Assembly: GCF_900105195.1 (NCBI RefSeq)
Contig: NZ_FNRX01000002.1
Coordinates: forward strand, 4,588,001 to 4,652,000
Direction: 5' to 3'
Origin: Rhodococcus pyridinivorans
GTDB taxonomy: Bacteria; Actinomycetota; Actinomycetes; Mycobacteriales; Mycobacteriaceae
DNA: 64,000 nt
The notes beneath the pieces were generated by a model. The model was given only the letters and a program-made list of their open reading frames with translations. It did not search any database and was not told the DNA's origin. A program made the position numbers and the translations under genes. Shown here piece by piece: positions 28,683 through 38,749 of this stretch (the stretch's first letter is position 1; each line of letters starts with the position of its first letter).

Positions 28683-29528
28683 GTGCGCCACGGAATCACC
28701 CTGTTCACGAGCGACCGGGGAATCCGGCCCGAAGTCGCTGCCTCGACCGCGGAGAGTCGCGGTTTCGACAGTTTCTACGTGCCCGAACACACCCACATCC
28801 CGATCCGCCGCGAATCCGCGCATCCGGGAACGGGCAACGAGACCCTTCCCGACGACCGTTACATGCGCACCCTCGATCCGTGGGTGGCGCTGGGGCTCGC
28901 AGCCGCGGTGACGTCGACGATCAAACTGGGCACCTCCGTCGCACTGCCCCTCGAGCACGACCCCATCACGCTCGCCAAGACCATCGCGAGCCTCGATCAC
29001 CTCTCCGGCGGCCGGGTGAACTTCGGTGTCGGATTCGGTTGGAACGCAGAAGAACTCGCCGACCACGGCGTACCGCCGAAGAAGAAGCGCACCGCCATGC
29101 GCCAGTATCTCGAAGCGATGCAGGCGCTGTGGACCGAGGAAGAAGCCTCCTACGAGGGAGACTTCGTCGCATTCGGGCCGAGCTGGGCGTGGCCGAAACC
29201 CGTGCAGCAACCACGGCCCCCGATCTTCCTCGGCGCCGGTTCCACCGACCGCAACTTCGACTGGATCGTCCGCCACGCCGACGGCTGGATCACCACCCCC
29301 ACGGAGAACAACGTCGTCGACAACGTCGCCCGTCTCCACAAGGCCTGGGCCGACGCCGGTCGTGCCGGAACTCCCGAGATCCTCGCTCTGGCAGGCCGTC
29401 ACGACGCCGAACAACTGAAGATCTGGGAGGACGCCGGGGTCACCGAGGTGATCTTCGGTCTGCCCGACCGCGCCCAGGACGACGTCGTCGCGTACATCGG
29501 CCGACTCGCCTCGAAACTCGACCACTGA
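28683..29528 (+). CDS. LLM-class F420-dependent oxidoreductase
   Basis: 281-residue luciferase-like monooxygenase fold of the F420-using group (TIGR03619-like wording). Seen: GFDSFYVPEHTHIP, KLGTSVALPLEHDPITLAKT, and FGVGFGWNAEELADHG. The usual substrate is a hydride-accepting ketone or alkene, unknown here. GTG 28683 follows GGAGAGGGG. It is first in an operon with the flavoprotein dehydrogenase, under the KstR-type box. Confidence 0.85.
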   Translation: MRHGITLFTSDRGIRPEVAASTAESRGFDSFYVPEHTHIPIRRESAHPGTGNETLPDDRYMRTLDPWVALGLAAAVTSTIKLGTSVALPLEHDPITLAKTIASLDHLSGGRVNFGVGFGWNAEELADHGVPPKKKRTAMRQYLEAMQALWTEEEASYEGDFVAFGPSWAWPKPVQQPRPPIFLGAGSTDRNFDWIVRHADGWITTPTENNVVDNVARLHKAWADAGRAGTPEILALAGRHDAEQLKIWEDAGVTEVIFGLPDRAQDDVVAYIGRLASKLDH

Positions 29529-29551
29529 TCACCGACCCCGAACGGACCCCG

Positions 29552-31015
29552 ATGAGCACCGATCTCCACCCCCTTCCCGCCGGCAGCGTCTCCACCTGGG
29601 ACCACGAAGCCGACGTCGTCGTCGCCGGTTACGGCATCGCCGGTGTCTCGGCGTCCATCGAGGCCGCCCGCGCGGGTGCCGACGTGCTCGTGCTCGAGCG
29701 GACCGGCGGTTGGGGCGGTGCGGCCTCACTGTCGGGCGGCATCGTCTACCTCGGCGGCGGCACCCCGCTGCAGAAGGCCCTCGGATTCGACGACACGCCC
29801 GAGAACATGAAGGCGTTCATGCTCGCCGCGCTCGGGCCGGGCGCCGACGAAGCGAAGATCATCGAGTACTGCGAGGGGAGCGTCGAACACTACGAGTGGC
29901 TCGTGGACAACGGCGTGGTGTTCAAGGAGAGCTTCTGGGGCGAACCCGGGTGGGAGATCCCCGGTGACGACGGCCTGATGTACTCCGGCGGCGAGAACTC
30001 CGCGCCCTTCAACGAGATCGCGACGCCCGCCCCGCGCGGCCACGTTCCGCAGATGACCGACAAGCGGACCGGCGAGAAGGGTGGCGGGTACATGCTCATG
30101 CAGCCGCTCTCCCAGGTCGCCGAAAGCCTCGGTGTGCGTGCCGAATACGACGTGCGGGTGCAGCGGTTGATCGTCGACGGCGACGGACGCGTCGTTGGCC
30201 TGACGGCCAAGCAGTACGGCAAGGACGTCCACATCCGGGCCCGCCGCGGCGTCGTCCTCGCGACCGGCAGTTTCGCGTACAACCAGGAGATGGTCGAGTC
30301 GTACGCGCCGCAGCTCAGCGGTCGCCCGGGTGCGGCGATCGAGGAGCACGACGGCCGTGCGATCCGCATGGCGCAGGCGCTCGGCGCCGATCTCGCGCAC
30401 ATGGACGCCACCGAGGTCGCCTTCTTCGGCGACCCGCAGTTGATGGCCCGCGGCATCCTCGTCAACGGCCGCGGTCAGCGGTACGTCCCCGAGGACACCT
30501 ATCCGGGCCGTATCGGTCAGCTCACGCTGCTGAAGAACGACAACCAGGCCTATCTGATCATCGACGAGCAGGCGTACGAGGAGGGTTGTGCGGCAACGAG
30601 TTCGACGCCCTTCTTCCGGTTCCGTCCGAAGTGGGTCGCGGAGACCGTCGCCGAACTCGAATCCGACATGGAACTGCCTGCCGGGACGTTGCAGGCGACC
30701 GTCGAGGTCTACAACAGGCACGCGGAGAACGGCAGCGATCCGGTGCTGGGCAAGAAGAGCGAGTGGGTCAAGCCCATCGGCAGCCCGATCGCCGCGCTCG
30801 ATCTCCGTAACTGCACAGCAGGTTTCACGCTCGGCGGTCTGCGCACCTCGGTGAACTCGGAAGTGCTGCACGTGTCCGGCGATCCGATCCCCGGCCTGTT
30901 CGCCGCCGGTCGCTGCACGTCGGGCGTGTGCGCGTGGGGTTATGCGAGCGGCACGTCGCTGGGGGACGGAAGCTTCTTCGGTCGCCGCGCCGGTCTGTCG
31001 GCCGCGAAGGGCTGA
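29552..31015 (+). CDS. FAD-dependent dehydrogenase of the 3-ketosteroid dehydrogenase/fumarate reductase family
   Basis: 487 residues. The FAD-binding motif is VVAGYGIAGVSASIEAARAG (about 20-40), followed by GGWGGAASLSGGIVYLGGG. The C-terminal end has GGLRTSVNSEVL and GLFAAGRCTSG. It is the same superfamily as KstD (ring A 1,2-desaturation), but the N-terminal wording differs from canonical KstD, so steroid substrate use is inferred from context: a KstR-type box, a KstR-like regulator and neighbouring cholesterol oxidase. It starts 23 bp after the LLM gene. Confidence 0.78.
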   Translation: MSTDLHPLPAGSVSTWDHEADVVVAGYGIAGVSASIEAARAGADVLVLERTGGWGGAASLSGGIVYLGGGTPLQKALGFDDTPENMKAFMLAALGPGADEAKIIEYCEGSVEHYEWLVDNGVVFKESFWGEPGWEIPGDDGLMYSGGENSAPFNEIATPAPRGHVPQMTDKRTGEKGGGYMLMQPLSQVAESLGVRAEYDVRVQRLIVDGDGRVVGLTAKQYGKDVHIRARRGVVLATGSFAYNQEMVESYAPQLSGRPGAAIEEHDGRAIRMAQALGADLAHMDATEVAFFGDPQLMARGILVNGRGQRYVPEDTYPGRIGQLTLLKNDNQAYLIIDEQAYEEGCAATSSTPFFRFRPKWVAETVAELESDMELPAGTLQATVEVYNRHAENGSDPVLGKKSEWVKPIGSPIAALDLRNCTAGFTLGGLRTSVNSEVLHVSGDPIPGLFAAGRCTSGVCAWGYASGTSLGDGSFFGRRAGLSAAKG

Positions 31016-31021
31016 GACCGA

Positions 31022-31060
31022 ACGGGTGGTTCCGGCGGCCGAGCCACCGGAACCACCCGT
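31022..31060. terminator. Bidirectional terminator between convergent operons
   Basis: ACGGGTGGTTCCGG and CCGGAACCACCCGT form a perfect 14-bp stem with an 11-nt loop, filling the gap between the flavoprotein and cholesterol oxidase stops. Confidence 0.75.
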
Positions 31061-31064
31061 CAGG

Positions 31065-32642
31065 TCAGAACACGCGATCCAGGTCGCGTGAGACGATCCG
31101 ATCGGCGCCGTACTCGGCGAGTGCCGCGATCGTCATCGACGGATTGCACGCCCCGGTCGATCCCGAGATCTTCGCGCCGTCCACCACATACAGGCCGGGC
31201 TGGCCGTGCACGCGACCGGCGTCGTCGCACACCGCCCCGAACGGCGCACCCCCGAGCGGATGGAAGGTGTTGATGTCGACGGCGTTGACGTCGATGACGA
31301 TCGAGGCCGGTCCCGCGATCCGCCGGATGCGGGCCTCGATCGCGCGGGTGAGTTCCCGGTCGTAGGCCTGATCCCAGTTCAGGACCGCATCGTCGCGGCC
31401 GGCGTCGTAGTGCCAAACTCCTCGGCCGTCGACGATCCCCAGACCGATCATCGTGGTCGTTCCCACATCGTCGGGGAACGGCACCGGGCCGGTGACGATC
31501 ATCAACGGTCCGGCGGGATCGGTGTAGTCGCGCATACCCACACAGGCGGGGCCGCCCTGATGGTCGCCGGGGCTGACGAGCGGACTCGTCACGGCGAACA
31601 CTCGGTCGCCGTTGTTGCCCCATCCCGTTCCGACGCCGTCGGGAAGATCGGGGACGAACCCCTTCGCCTTCGCCTTCACGAGGAGACGGGTCGTGCCGGC
31701 CGATCCGGCACCGAGGAACAGCGACTGTGCGAGGATCCGCTTGCGTTCGAGAACCTTCCCATCCGTGTGGATCCGGTCGACGTGCACGATCCAGGTGCCG
31801 TCCGGAGCGCGCTCGATGTCGCCGACCCGATGCAGCGGCTCGACCGTGACGTGCCCCGTGCGTTCAGCTTCGGCGAGATAGGTGACGTCGACCGAGAACT
31901 TACCGCCGTTGTTGACTCCGTAGATGACGTCGCCCGTCGTGTAGGACGGTTTCAGTTCCCCGGTCAGCTCCCGTCGCGCGAAGTCCCAGTCGATGCACAT
32001 CGGCACCCTGAACGTGTCGTAGCCCTCCGAGCCTGCACGGTCCAGGAACTGTCGTGAGGACCGGTACCGATCGTGGTCGAGCAGATCGTCCGGGATGGTC
32101 GCGACCTGCAGCATCCGCGCCACCCGCCGGTAGTGGTCGGAGGCCAGCAGGTCGTAGTCGATACGCGAGGACACCGAATCGGAGAATCGCTGCCCGTCGG
32201 GCTGCACGGTCATGCCGTGATAGGCCAGCGAACTCCCGCCGACCCCCGCGCCGCACATGACGTCCATGCCGTTCCCCGGAACCCGTTCGATGAGCCCGGT
32301 GAACGGTTCGGTCGGGATCGGCGGAGTACCGGTCATCACCGGGGCGGACGACAACCACGACATCCGCCGGTCCGGTTGCAGCATGTGAGGGAACGTCTCG
32401 GCATTCGGTCCCGTGGGCCAGCGGATGCCCCGTTCGAGGACCAGGGTCTGCACACCGGCCCGGCCGAGATGCAACGCGGTGATCGCACCGCCGAATCCGC
32501 TGCCCACGACGACCGCCCGATGGCGCTCCTCGGTGACCTCGGCGCGTGCGCGTGGGATCGGGGACAACGACAACGCGGCAACGGCCGCACCGCCGACGAC
32601 GGTTCCCCGCAGGAAGGTACGGCGGGACAGCGCAATATTCAC
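31065..32642 (-). CDS. choD: Secreted cholesterol oxidase (GMC type)
   Basis: 525 residues. A twin-arginine signal SRRTFLRG is followed by a hydrophobic stretch and ARA cleavage region near residue 34. The FAD motif is VVVGSGFGGAITALHLGRAG. The catalytic pair of class I cholesterol oxidases is recognisable as HPLGG (about residue 461) and the Asn in ACNPSMT (about 501). It oxidises and isomerises 3-beta-hydroxysterols to 4-en-3-ones outside the cytoplasm. GTG 32642 follows AGGAGAG by six bases. It is the last gene of the CYP123-CYP51 operon. Confidence 0.9.
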   Translation of the reverse strand: MNIALSRRTFLRGTVVGGAAVAALSLSPIPRARAEVTEERHRAVVVGSGFGGAITALHLGRAGVQTLVLERGIRWPTGPNAETFPHMLQPDRRMSWLSSAPVMTGTPPIPTEPFTGLIERVPGNGMDVMCGAGVGGSSLAYHGMTVQPDGQRFSDSVSSRIDYDLLASDHYRRVARMLQVATIPDDLLDHDRYRSSRQFLDRAGSEGYDTFRVPMCIDWDFARRELTGELKPSYTTGDVIYGVNNGGKFSVDVTYLAEAERTGHVTVEPLHRVGDIERAPDGTWIVHVDRIHTDGKVLERKRILAQSLFLGAGSAGTTRLLVKAKAKGFVPDLPDGVGTGWGNNGDRVFAVTSPLVSPGDHQGGPACVGMRDYTDPAGPLMIVTGPVPFPDDVGTTTMIGLGIVDGRGVWHYDAGRDDAVLNWDQAYDRELTRAIEARIRRIAGPASIVIDVNAVDINTFHPLGGAPFGAVCDDAGRVHGQPGLYVVDGAKISGSTGACNPSMTIAALAEYGADRIVSRDLDRVF

Positions 32643-32664
32643 GAAGGGCTCTCCTGGAGCGTGG

Positions 32665-33921
32665 TCAGACAACCGTGAGCGGGAGTGGGATTCCCCGATC
32701 TTCGAAGACGAAGGACGAACCCGTGCTGAAGCGCGTGATGGCGACCTCGTCGCACTCGTTCGCCGGGGATTCGGCACGGAACACCTCGACGACGAGAGCC
32801 TCTTCGGTCGCGGAGACCAGGCGGGTGGTGAAGTGCGGGTCCACACCGCGCACCAGAGCGTCGAGCGGACCGAGGTGTTCGGGGTCGATCAAAGTGGGCC
32901 AGGACCCGTCGTCGAAGGCGCCACCTCGCCGGTTGATCCGGAGACCCAGCGCGTCGTCGTCGAAACAGATCACCCGATCGACATACCGGTCCGGTGCCAG
33001 CATCGGGTGTACGTCGAGCACCGCGGACAGGCCGGCGAACGAGCGCGGCAATCCCAGCGCGGTACGGATGCGCTCGGACGTGATGCCGGCGATACCCGTG
33101 AGCTGCTTGCGGGTCAGCTCGATCGCGGACTGCTCGTCGGTTCGCTTGCGCACACTCATGAGGAAGCCCAGAGCGAGCAGGTGATGCTGCAGGCACACCT
33201 CCTCGGCGATGCGTACCAGGGCCGACTTCGAGAACTCGTCGAACCGGAGGTCTGCGAGGAGGGGACCCGAATAGTCGTGTCTCCCTTCGCCGTCGCGGTC
33301 GATCGGGCTCAGCTCGAGTGCCACGGCCGCGGACCGGCCGAGCGCTTCGGTGTGAGGTGCGACAGCCGGTGGTTCGTACGAGGGGTCGATGGTGACCGTC
33401 CACGCGCAGTGCGGGTGCCGATCGGCCGGCGAGCGGGGCGGCCGATGGATCGGCCGCACCCGGGCGTGCGGATTGGTGGCGAGCGCGGTGGCGTCGAAGG
33501 TCGGGTCCTCGATGTCGTGGCACATCGCGGTCACGTAGGCGTCGCCGAGGGGCTCGACGTCCATCAGCGCCCCGCAATGGTCGAGCGAGAACTCGCCGTG
33601 GTCGCGGTCGTCGACGCGATAGCGGAAGTCCATGAACTGCGGGGGCGCCCCGATATCGAGTTGCATGCCCTTGAAGATGGTGACGACGTCGTCGCCCTCG
33701 AACTTCAGGGCACGCTGCATGCGGCGCGTGTACCACGGCGACGACGCCTGCCATTCCTCGATGGCCACCTCCGCCATGCCCTCCCGACCGAACGCCGAGA
33801 TCAGATGCGCCATCCCCGAACGGTCGATGAGCTGACCGCACAGCAACAGTTCGGGGACGAGCGCGGCGAGGTCGGTGCGGGAGAGCGCGGCGAACGATCC
33901 GCCGGTGTCCACGCCGGTCAC
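32665..33921 (-). CDS. Unknown 418-residue protein in the CYP51-cholesterol oxidase operon
   Basis: No signal peptide or membrane helix is evident, and I do not recognise the family. Notable blocks are EEWQASSPWYTRRMQRAL, FKGMQLDIGAPPQFMDF, FSLDHCGALMDVEPLGD and AMCHDIEDPTFDA; the histidines and cysteines there could bind a metal or cofactor. GTG 33921 overlaps the NTF2-like stop by 4 bp, so the two products are probably made together. It ends 22 bp before cholesterol oxidase. A sterol-related role is inferred from position only. Confidence 0.75.
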   Translation of the reverse strand: MTGVDTGGSFAALSRTDLAALVPELLLCGQLIDRSGMAHLISAFGREGMAEVAIEEWQASSPWYTRRMQRALKFEGDDVVTIFKGMQLDIGAPPQFMDFRYRVDDRDHGEFSLDHCGALMDVEPLGDAYVTAMCHDIEDPTFDATALATNPHARVRPIHRPPRSPADRHPHCAWTVTIDPSYEPPAVAPHTEALGRSAAVALELSPIDRDGEGRHDYSGPLLADLRFDEFSKSALVRIAEEVCLQHHLLALGFLMSVRKRTDEQSAIELTRKQLTGIAGITSERIRTALGLPRSFAGLSAVLDVHPMLAPDRYVDRVICFDDDALGLRINRRGGAFDDGSWPTLIDPEHLGPLDALVRGVDPHFTTRLVSATEEALVVEVFRAESPANECDEVAITRFSTGSSFVFEDRGIPLPLTVV

Positions 33922-34469
33922 CACAACGGAACCGGCGACTCGCCGACCCGGTACCAGCCGGGAAGACGCTTCTTCCCCGTCGATCGCTCGATCCGCTTCT
34001 GCATGCCGTCGGACAGCGCATCCGCCGTGATCATCTCGAGGAACAGGTGCGAGACGTTGCCGAAGTCGAAGAAGTCGCGCTGCCACGACCACTGGAAGTT
34101 GCCGCCGTACCGGAACCAGCTCCCGCCGATGCCGTGCACGGAGTAGTGCTCGCCGTTCTCGCGGGTCGCGTCGGCGATCTGCTTCCAGAACCCGATCACG
34201 TCGCCGGAGCGTTCGTCGACGACGAACTGCTGGTAGGGATACTGCCAGCCTTCGAGCCCGTCCATCTCCTGGCCCAATGCGAGGTCGCGGATCTCCTCGC
34301 GGCCCACGGCCATGAACTCGTCCTTCGGACCGTAGTTCCAGCCGTAGGTGGCGTCCTCGGTGTACAGGTCGGCCAAAGGCTTCCAGTCGCCTTCGGCCTC
34401 GGCGCGTTTGTTGGCGTCGACCCAGCGGGTGATCATCTCGTCGAGCTCGGCACGATCGAACGTGGCCAT
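33918..34469 (-). CDS. NTF2/SnoaL-like protein
   Basis: 183 residues with a cone-shaped NTF2-like fold pattern: ITRWVDANKRAEAEGDWKPL at the start, then YTEDATYGWNYGP and WFRYGGNFQWSWQRDFFDFG. This fold serves ketosteroid isomerases and cyclases; the catalytic residues cannot be assigned by eye. It lies 15 bp after the ferredoxin and overlaps the unknown 418-aa gene. M. tuberculosis carries a smaller fold relative near CYP51 (Rv0760c, from memory). Confidence 0.75.
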   Translation of the reverse strand: MATFDRAELDEMITRWVDANKRAEAEGDWKPLADLYTEDATYGWNYGPKDEFMAVGREEIRDLALGQEMDGLEGWQYPYQQFVVDERSGDVIGFWKQIADATRENGEHYSVHGIGGSWFRYGGNFQWSWQRDFFDFGNVSHLFLEMITADALSDGMQKRIERSTGKKRLPGWYRVGESPVPLW

Positions 34470-34484
34470 CCTGTCTCCTGGTCC

Positions 34485-36071
<1,587 letters not shown>

Positions 36072-36075
<4 letters not shown>

Positions 36076-36857
36076 GGATTGTCCTTCCGCAGGGGCGCTT
36101 CGGGTTGAACCTCGATGAGCACGATGTGGGCGCCGCGGGGGGCCGAGACGACCGAGAGCGCGGCCGCGGCGATGTCGGATGCGCGAAGGAAGTAGGGGTG
36201 TCGGGCGAAACCCCATGTGCCCCAGTCTTCGAGCATCGGTTCGAGCACCTCCGCCGGCGCGGTCATGCCGGCACCGGTCTGCGTCGGTCCGGGGCGCACG
36301 ACCGACGCGCGGACAGCCGTACCCTCGAGTTCCATCCGCATCTCGCGGACGAGCGCTTCGAGGCCGGTCTTGGCGGCGTTGTAGGCACCCATCCAGGGCC
36401 GGGGAAGCACGGCACAGTCGGATCCGATCACGACGAAGTCGCCGCGCTTGCGTTCGATCATGCCGGGGAGCACGCGATGGGCCAGGCGTTGGGTGCCCAT
36501 CAGGTGCACGTTGACCTGGAAGGCGAACCGGTCGGGGTCCATCTCGTGGGGCAGCGCGAAATCCATGTCGCCCGCTCCCGAGACGACGATCTCCGCGGCG
36601 CCGAGAGCCTCTTCCGCTGCGGTGACGAACTCGTCGACGGATTCGGTGGACGACACGTCGAGGAAGTGGGCGAAGGCCTCGCCGCCCTCACCGCGGATCT
36701 TCTCCGCGATCGCCGCGCACTCCTCCACGCGGCGCGCCCCGAGCGCGACGGGGTGCCCGGCCTCGGCGAGCGCGTAGGCGGTGGCGGTACCGATTCCGGA
36801 GGAGGCTCCGGCGACCAGCGCGGGACGGCGTTCGGGATGGGGTTCGAATCTAGGCAT
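36072..36857 (-). CDS. Short-chain dehydrogenase between CYP123 and CYP51
   Basis: 261-residue SDR with GASSGIG, VSGAGDMDFALP in place of the usual NNAG, and YNAAKTGLEALV for the Tyr-Lys pair. It corresponds in position to Rv0765c of M. tuberculosis. It overlaps CYP123 by 8 bp and CYP51 by 4 bp. It may oxidise or reduce a hydroxylated P450 product; substrate unknown. Confidence 0.87.
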
Positions 36858-38109
36858 GTCGTTCGGTGACCTCTACAGGAAGGGCCGCGAAGCCTCGGAC
36901 ATTGGTGGAATGGACACGTTCGCAGCGGTCCTCGTCGATCTCGTAGTCGGCGACGCGCCGGGCGAACTGTTCGAGCGCGATGTTCGCCTCGAGGCGGGCC
37001 AGATGTGCACCGAGGCAGAAATGCACTCCCCCACCGAAACTGGCGATCTTCTGGGAGCTGTCGCGTCCGATGCGGAAGTCGTCGGCGGTGTCGAATACGT
37101 CGGAATCGCGGTTGGCGGATCCGATGAGCAGCAGCACCTTGTCGCCGGACCGGATGGTGGCGTCGTGCAGTTCGATATCGGCGACGGCGGTGCGGGCGAC
37201 GATCTGGCTCGAGGTGTCGTAGCGGAGGGTCTCCTCCACCCACTGCGGTGCGCGAGCCGGATCGCGGAGGACCTGCGCCACCTCGGATTTGTTGTGCGCG
37301 CCCCAGTAGAGGGCGTTACCGAGGAGTTTCGTGGTGGTCTCGTTGCCCGCGACCACCATGAGGAACATGAACCCGATGATCTCGTCGTCGGTGAGCCGGT
37401 CGCCGTCGATCTCGGCTGCCAGCAACGCCGACGTGAGGTCGGAGGTCTCCTTCTTCCGGCGTTCGGCGAGCATGTCGGCGTAGTAGCCGACGAGGTGCAG
37501 CGATGCCTCCATCGCGGCGACCGGCACGTCGAGCACGCCCTCCTCGCGGTGGACGACGAGGTCGGCGAGACGGCGGATCTCGCTGCGGTCGGATTCGGGC
37601 ACGCCCATGAGTTCGGAGATCACGTCCATGGGCAGCTTGCCTGCGAACTCCGAGATCCAGTCGAATTCCCCTGCTTCTGCAGCGGGTTCGAGATAGCGCA
37701 GGGTCAGTTCGAGGATGCGTTCCTCGAGGTCGGCGACGCGCCGCGGAGTGAATCCCTTGGAGACGAGCCGGCGCATGCGCATATGGCGCGGGTCGTCCAT
37801 CGCGAGGAAGGACATCACCTTGTGGGCGTTGGGCCCGTAGGCGGACGGATCGAGCGAGACACCGTTCGCACTCGAGAGTCGCGTGTTGTCGCGGAAGGCC
37901 GCGACGACGTCGGCGTGACGGGACAGGGCCCAGAACTCGAGGTCGGGGTTGTGGTAGACCGGCGCCTCTTCACGGAGGCGGCGGTAGGTGGGATACGGAT
38001 CTTCGTGGAAGGCGTAGTCGTACGGGTTGAAGATCACGGGGCCGAGCGTCGGTGGATCGGGCGAAGCGGGCCCTGCGTGCGACGCGGAGCCCGGGGATGC
38101 CTGGATCAT
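36850..38109 (-). CDS. cyp123: Cytochrome P450, CYP123-like
   Basis: 419 residues. It agrees over long stretches with M. tuberculosis CYP123 (Rv0766c): YDFHEDPYP-type start, LVSKGFTPRR, EFAGKLPMDVISEL, MVVAGNETTTKLL, WVEETLRYDTSSQI and RVHSTNVRGFA. The heme loop is FGGGVHFCLG. Substrate unknown. It starts 3 bp after the TetR stop, so it is the first structural gene of the operon. Confidence 0.9.
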   Translation of the reverse strand: MIQASPGSASHAGPASPDPPTLGPVIFNPYDYAFHEDPYPTYRRLREEAPVYHNPDLEFWALSRHADVVAAFRDNTRLSSANGVSLDPSAYGPNAHKVMSFLAMDDPRHMRMRRLVSKGFTPRRVADLEERILELTLRYLEPAAEAGEFDWISEFAGKLPMDVISELMGVPESDRSEIRRLADLVVHREEGVLDVPVAAMEASLHLVGYYADMLAERRKKETSDLTSALLAAEIDGDRLTDDEIIGFMFLMVVAGNETTTKLLGNALYWGAHNKSEVAQVLRDPARAPQWVEETLRYDTSSQIVARTAVADIELHDATIRSGDKVLLLIGSANRDSDVFDTADDFRIGRDSSQKIASFGGGVHFCLGAHLARLEANIALEQFARRVADYEIDEDRCERVHSTNVRGFAALPVEVTERHA

Positions 38110-38112
38110 GGC

Positions 38113-38673
38113 TCACTCCAATAGAAGTCGGGCGGATGTCTCCAGCCTGTCGGCGAGTTTCTCGTAGGTGCCGTAGCCCATGCCGGCCCGGACCAGCGCG
38201 CCGGCGTAGAGCAGTTCGAGTGCTTCGAGTTCGTCGGGATCGGAGTCGGCGCCGAGCGCTGCCGAGATCCGGTGACGGATGTCGAGTCCGATGCGCGCAC
38301 GCAGGTGTTCGACATCGGGGTCGTGACCGAGCAGTGCACTGGTGACGGCGGCGGCGAGTTCGGGTTCGTCGGCCAGCAACAGCGCGATTCCCCGCAGCAC
38401 CGCGACCACCCGATCGGCACGGCTCGTGCTCTCGGCGTCGGCCGTGGGAGCGTTGGCCAAGCGACGCCAGAACACCTCGGCGACGAGGTGTTCCTTCGAC
38501 GAGAAGTAGGTGTAGGCAGTGGCCGGGGCGACACCGGCGCGGGCGGCGACCATACGCACCGTCAACCCCGTGAATCCCTCCTCGCGGAGCACCTCGACCG
38601 CGGCCTGCGTGAGCCTCGCAACCGTGTCGGCCTGCTTCTCGGTCAGGCGGCGACGGGTCGATTCGAGATTCAC
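38113..38673 (-). CDS. TetR regulator at the head of the CYP51 operon
   Basis: 186 residues from GTG 38673, with helix-turn-helix RMVAARAGVAPATAYTYFSSK. An ATG at 38697 would give 194 residues, but that ATG lies inside the inferred -10 element TAATGT (38699-38694) and the 19-bp operator, so the GTG is preferred. Position matches Rv0767c. It probably represses its own operon and the ALDH operon through the shared operator. Confidence 0.82.
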   Translation of the reverse strand: MNLESTRRRLTEKQADTVARLTQAAVEVLREEGFTGLTVRMVAARAGVAPATAYTYFSSKEHLVAEVFWRRLANAPTADAESTSRADRVVAVLRGIALLLADEPELAAAVTSALLGHDPDVEHLRARIGLDIRHRISAALGADSDPDELEALELLYAGALVRAGMGYGTYEKLADRLETSARLLLE

Positions 38674-38676
38674 GTT

Positions 38677-38695
38677 TCTGGACACGTGTCTGGAC
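38677..38695. promoter_or_regulatory. 19-bp TetR operator, CYP51 operon promoter
   Basis: GTCCAGACACGTGTCCAGA on the minus strand. It begins within the -10 element TAATGT, which is 17 bp from a -35 TTGCCG (38722-38717). The same sequence with one change lies at the ALDH promoter. Confidence 0.75.
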
Positions 38696-38749
38696 ATTAC
38701 TACGGTTGGAGGGGGTCGGCAATGCCCGCAGCGCGTTCATTCGGCGAAT

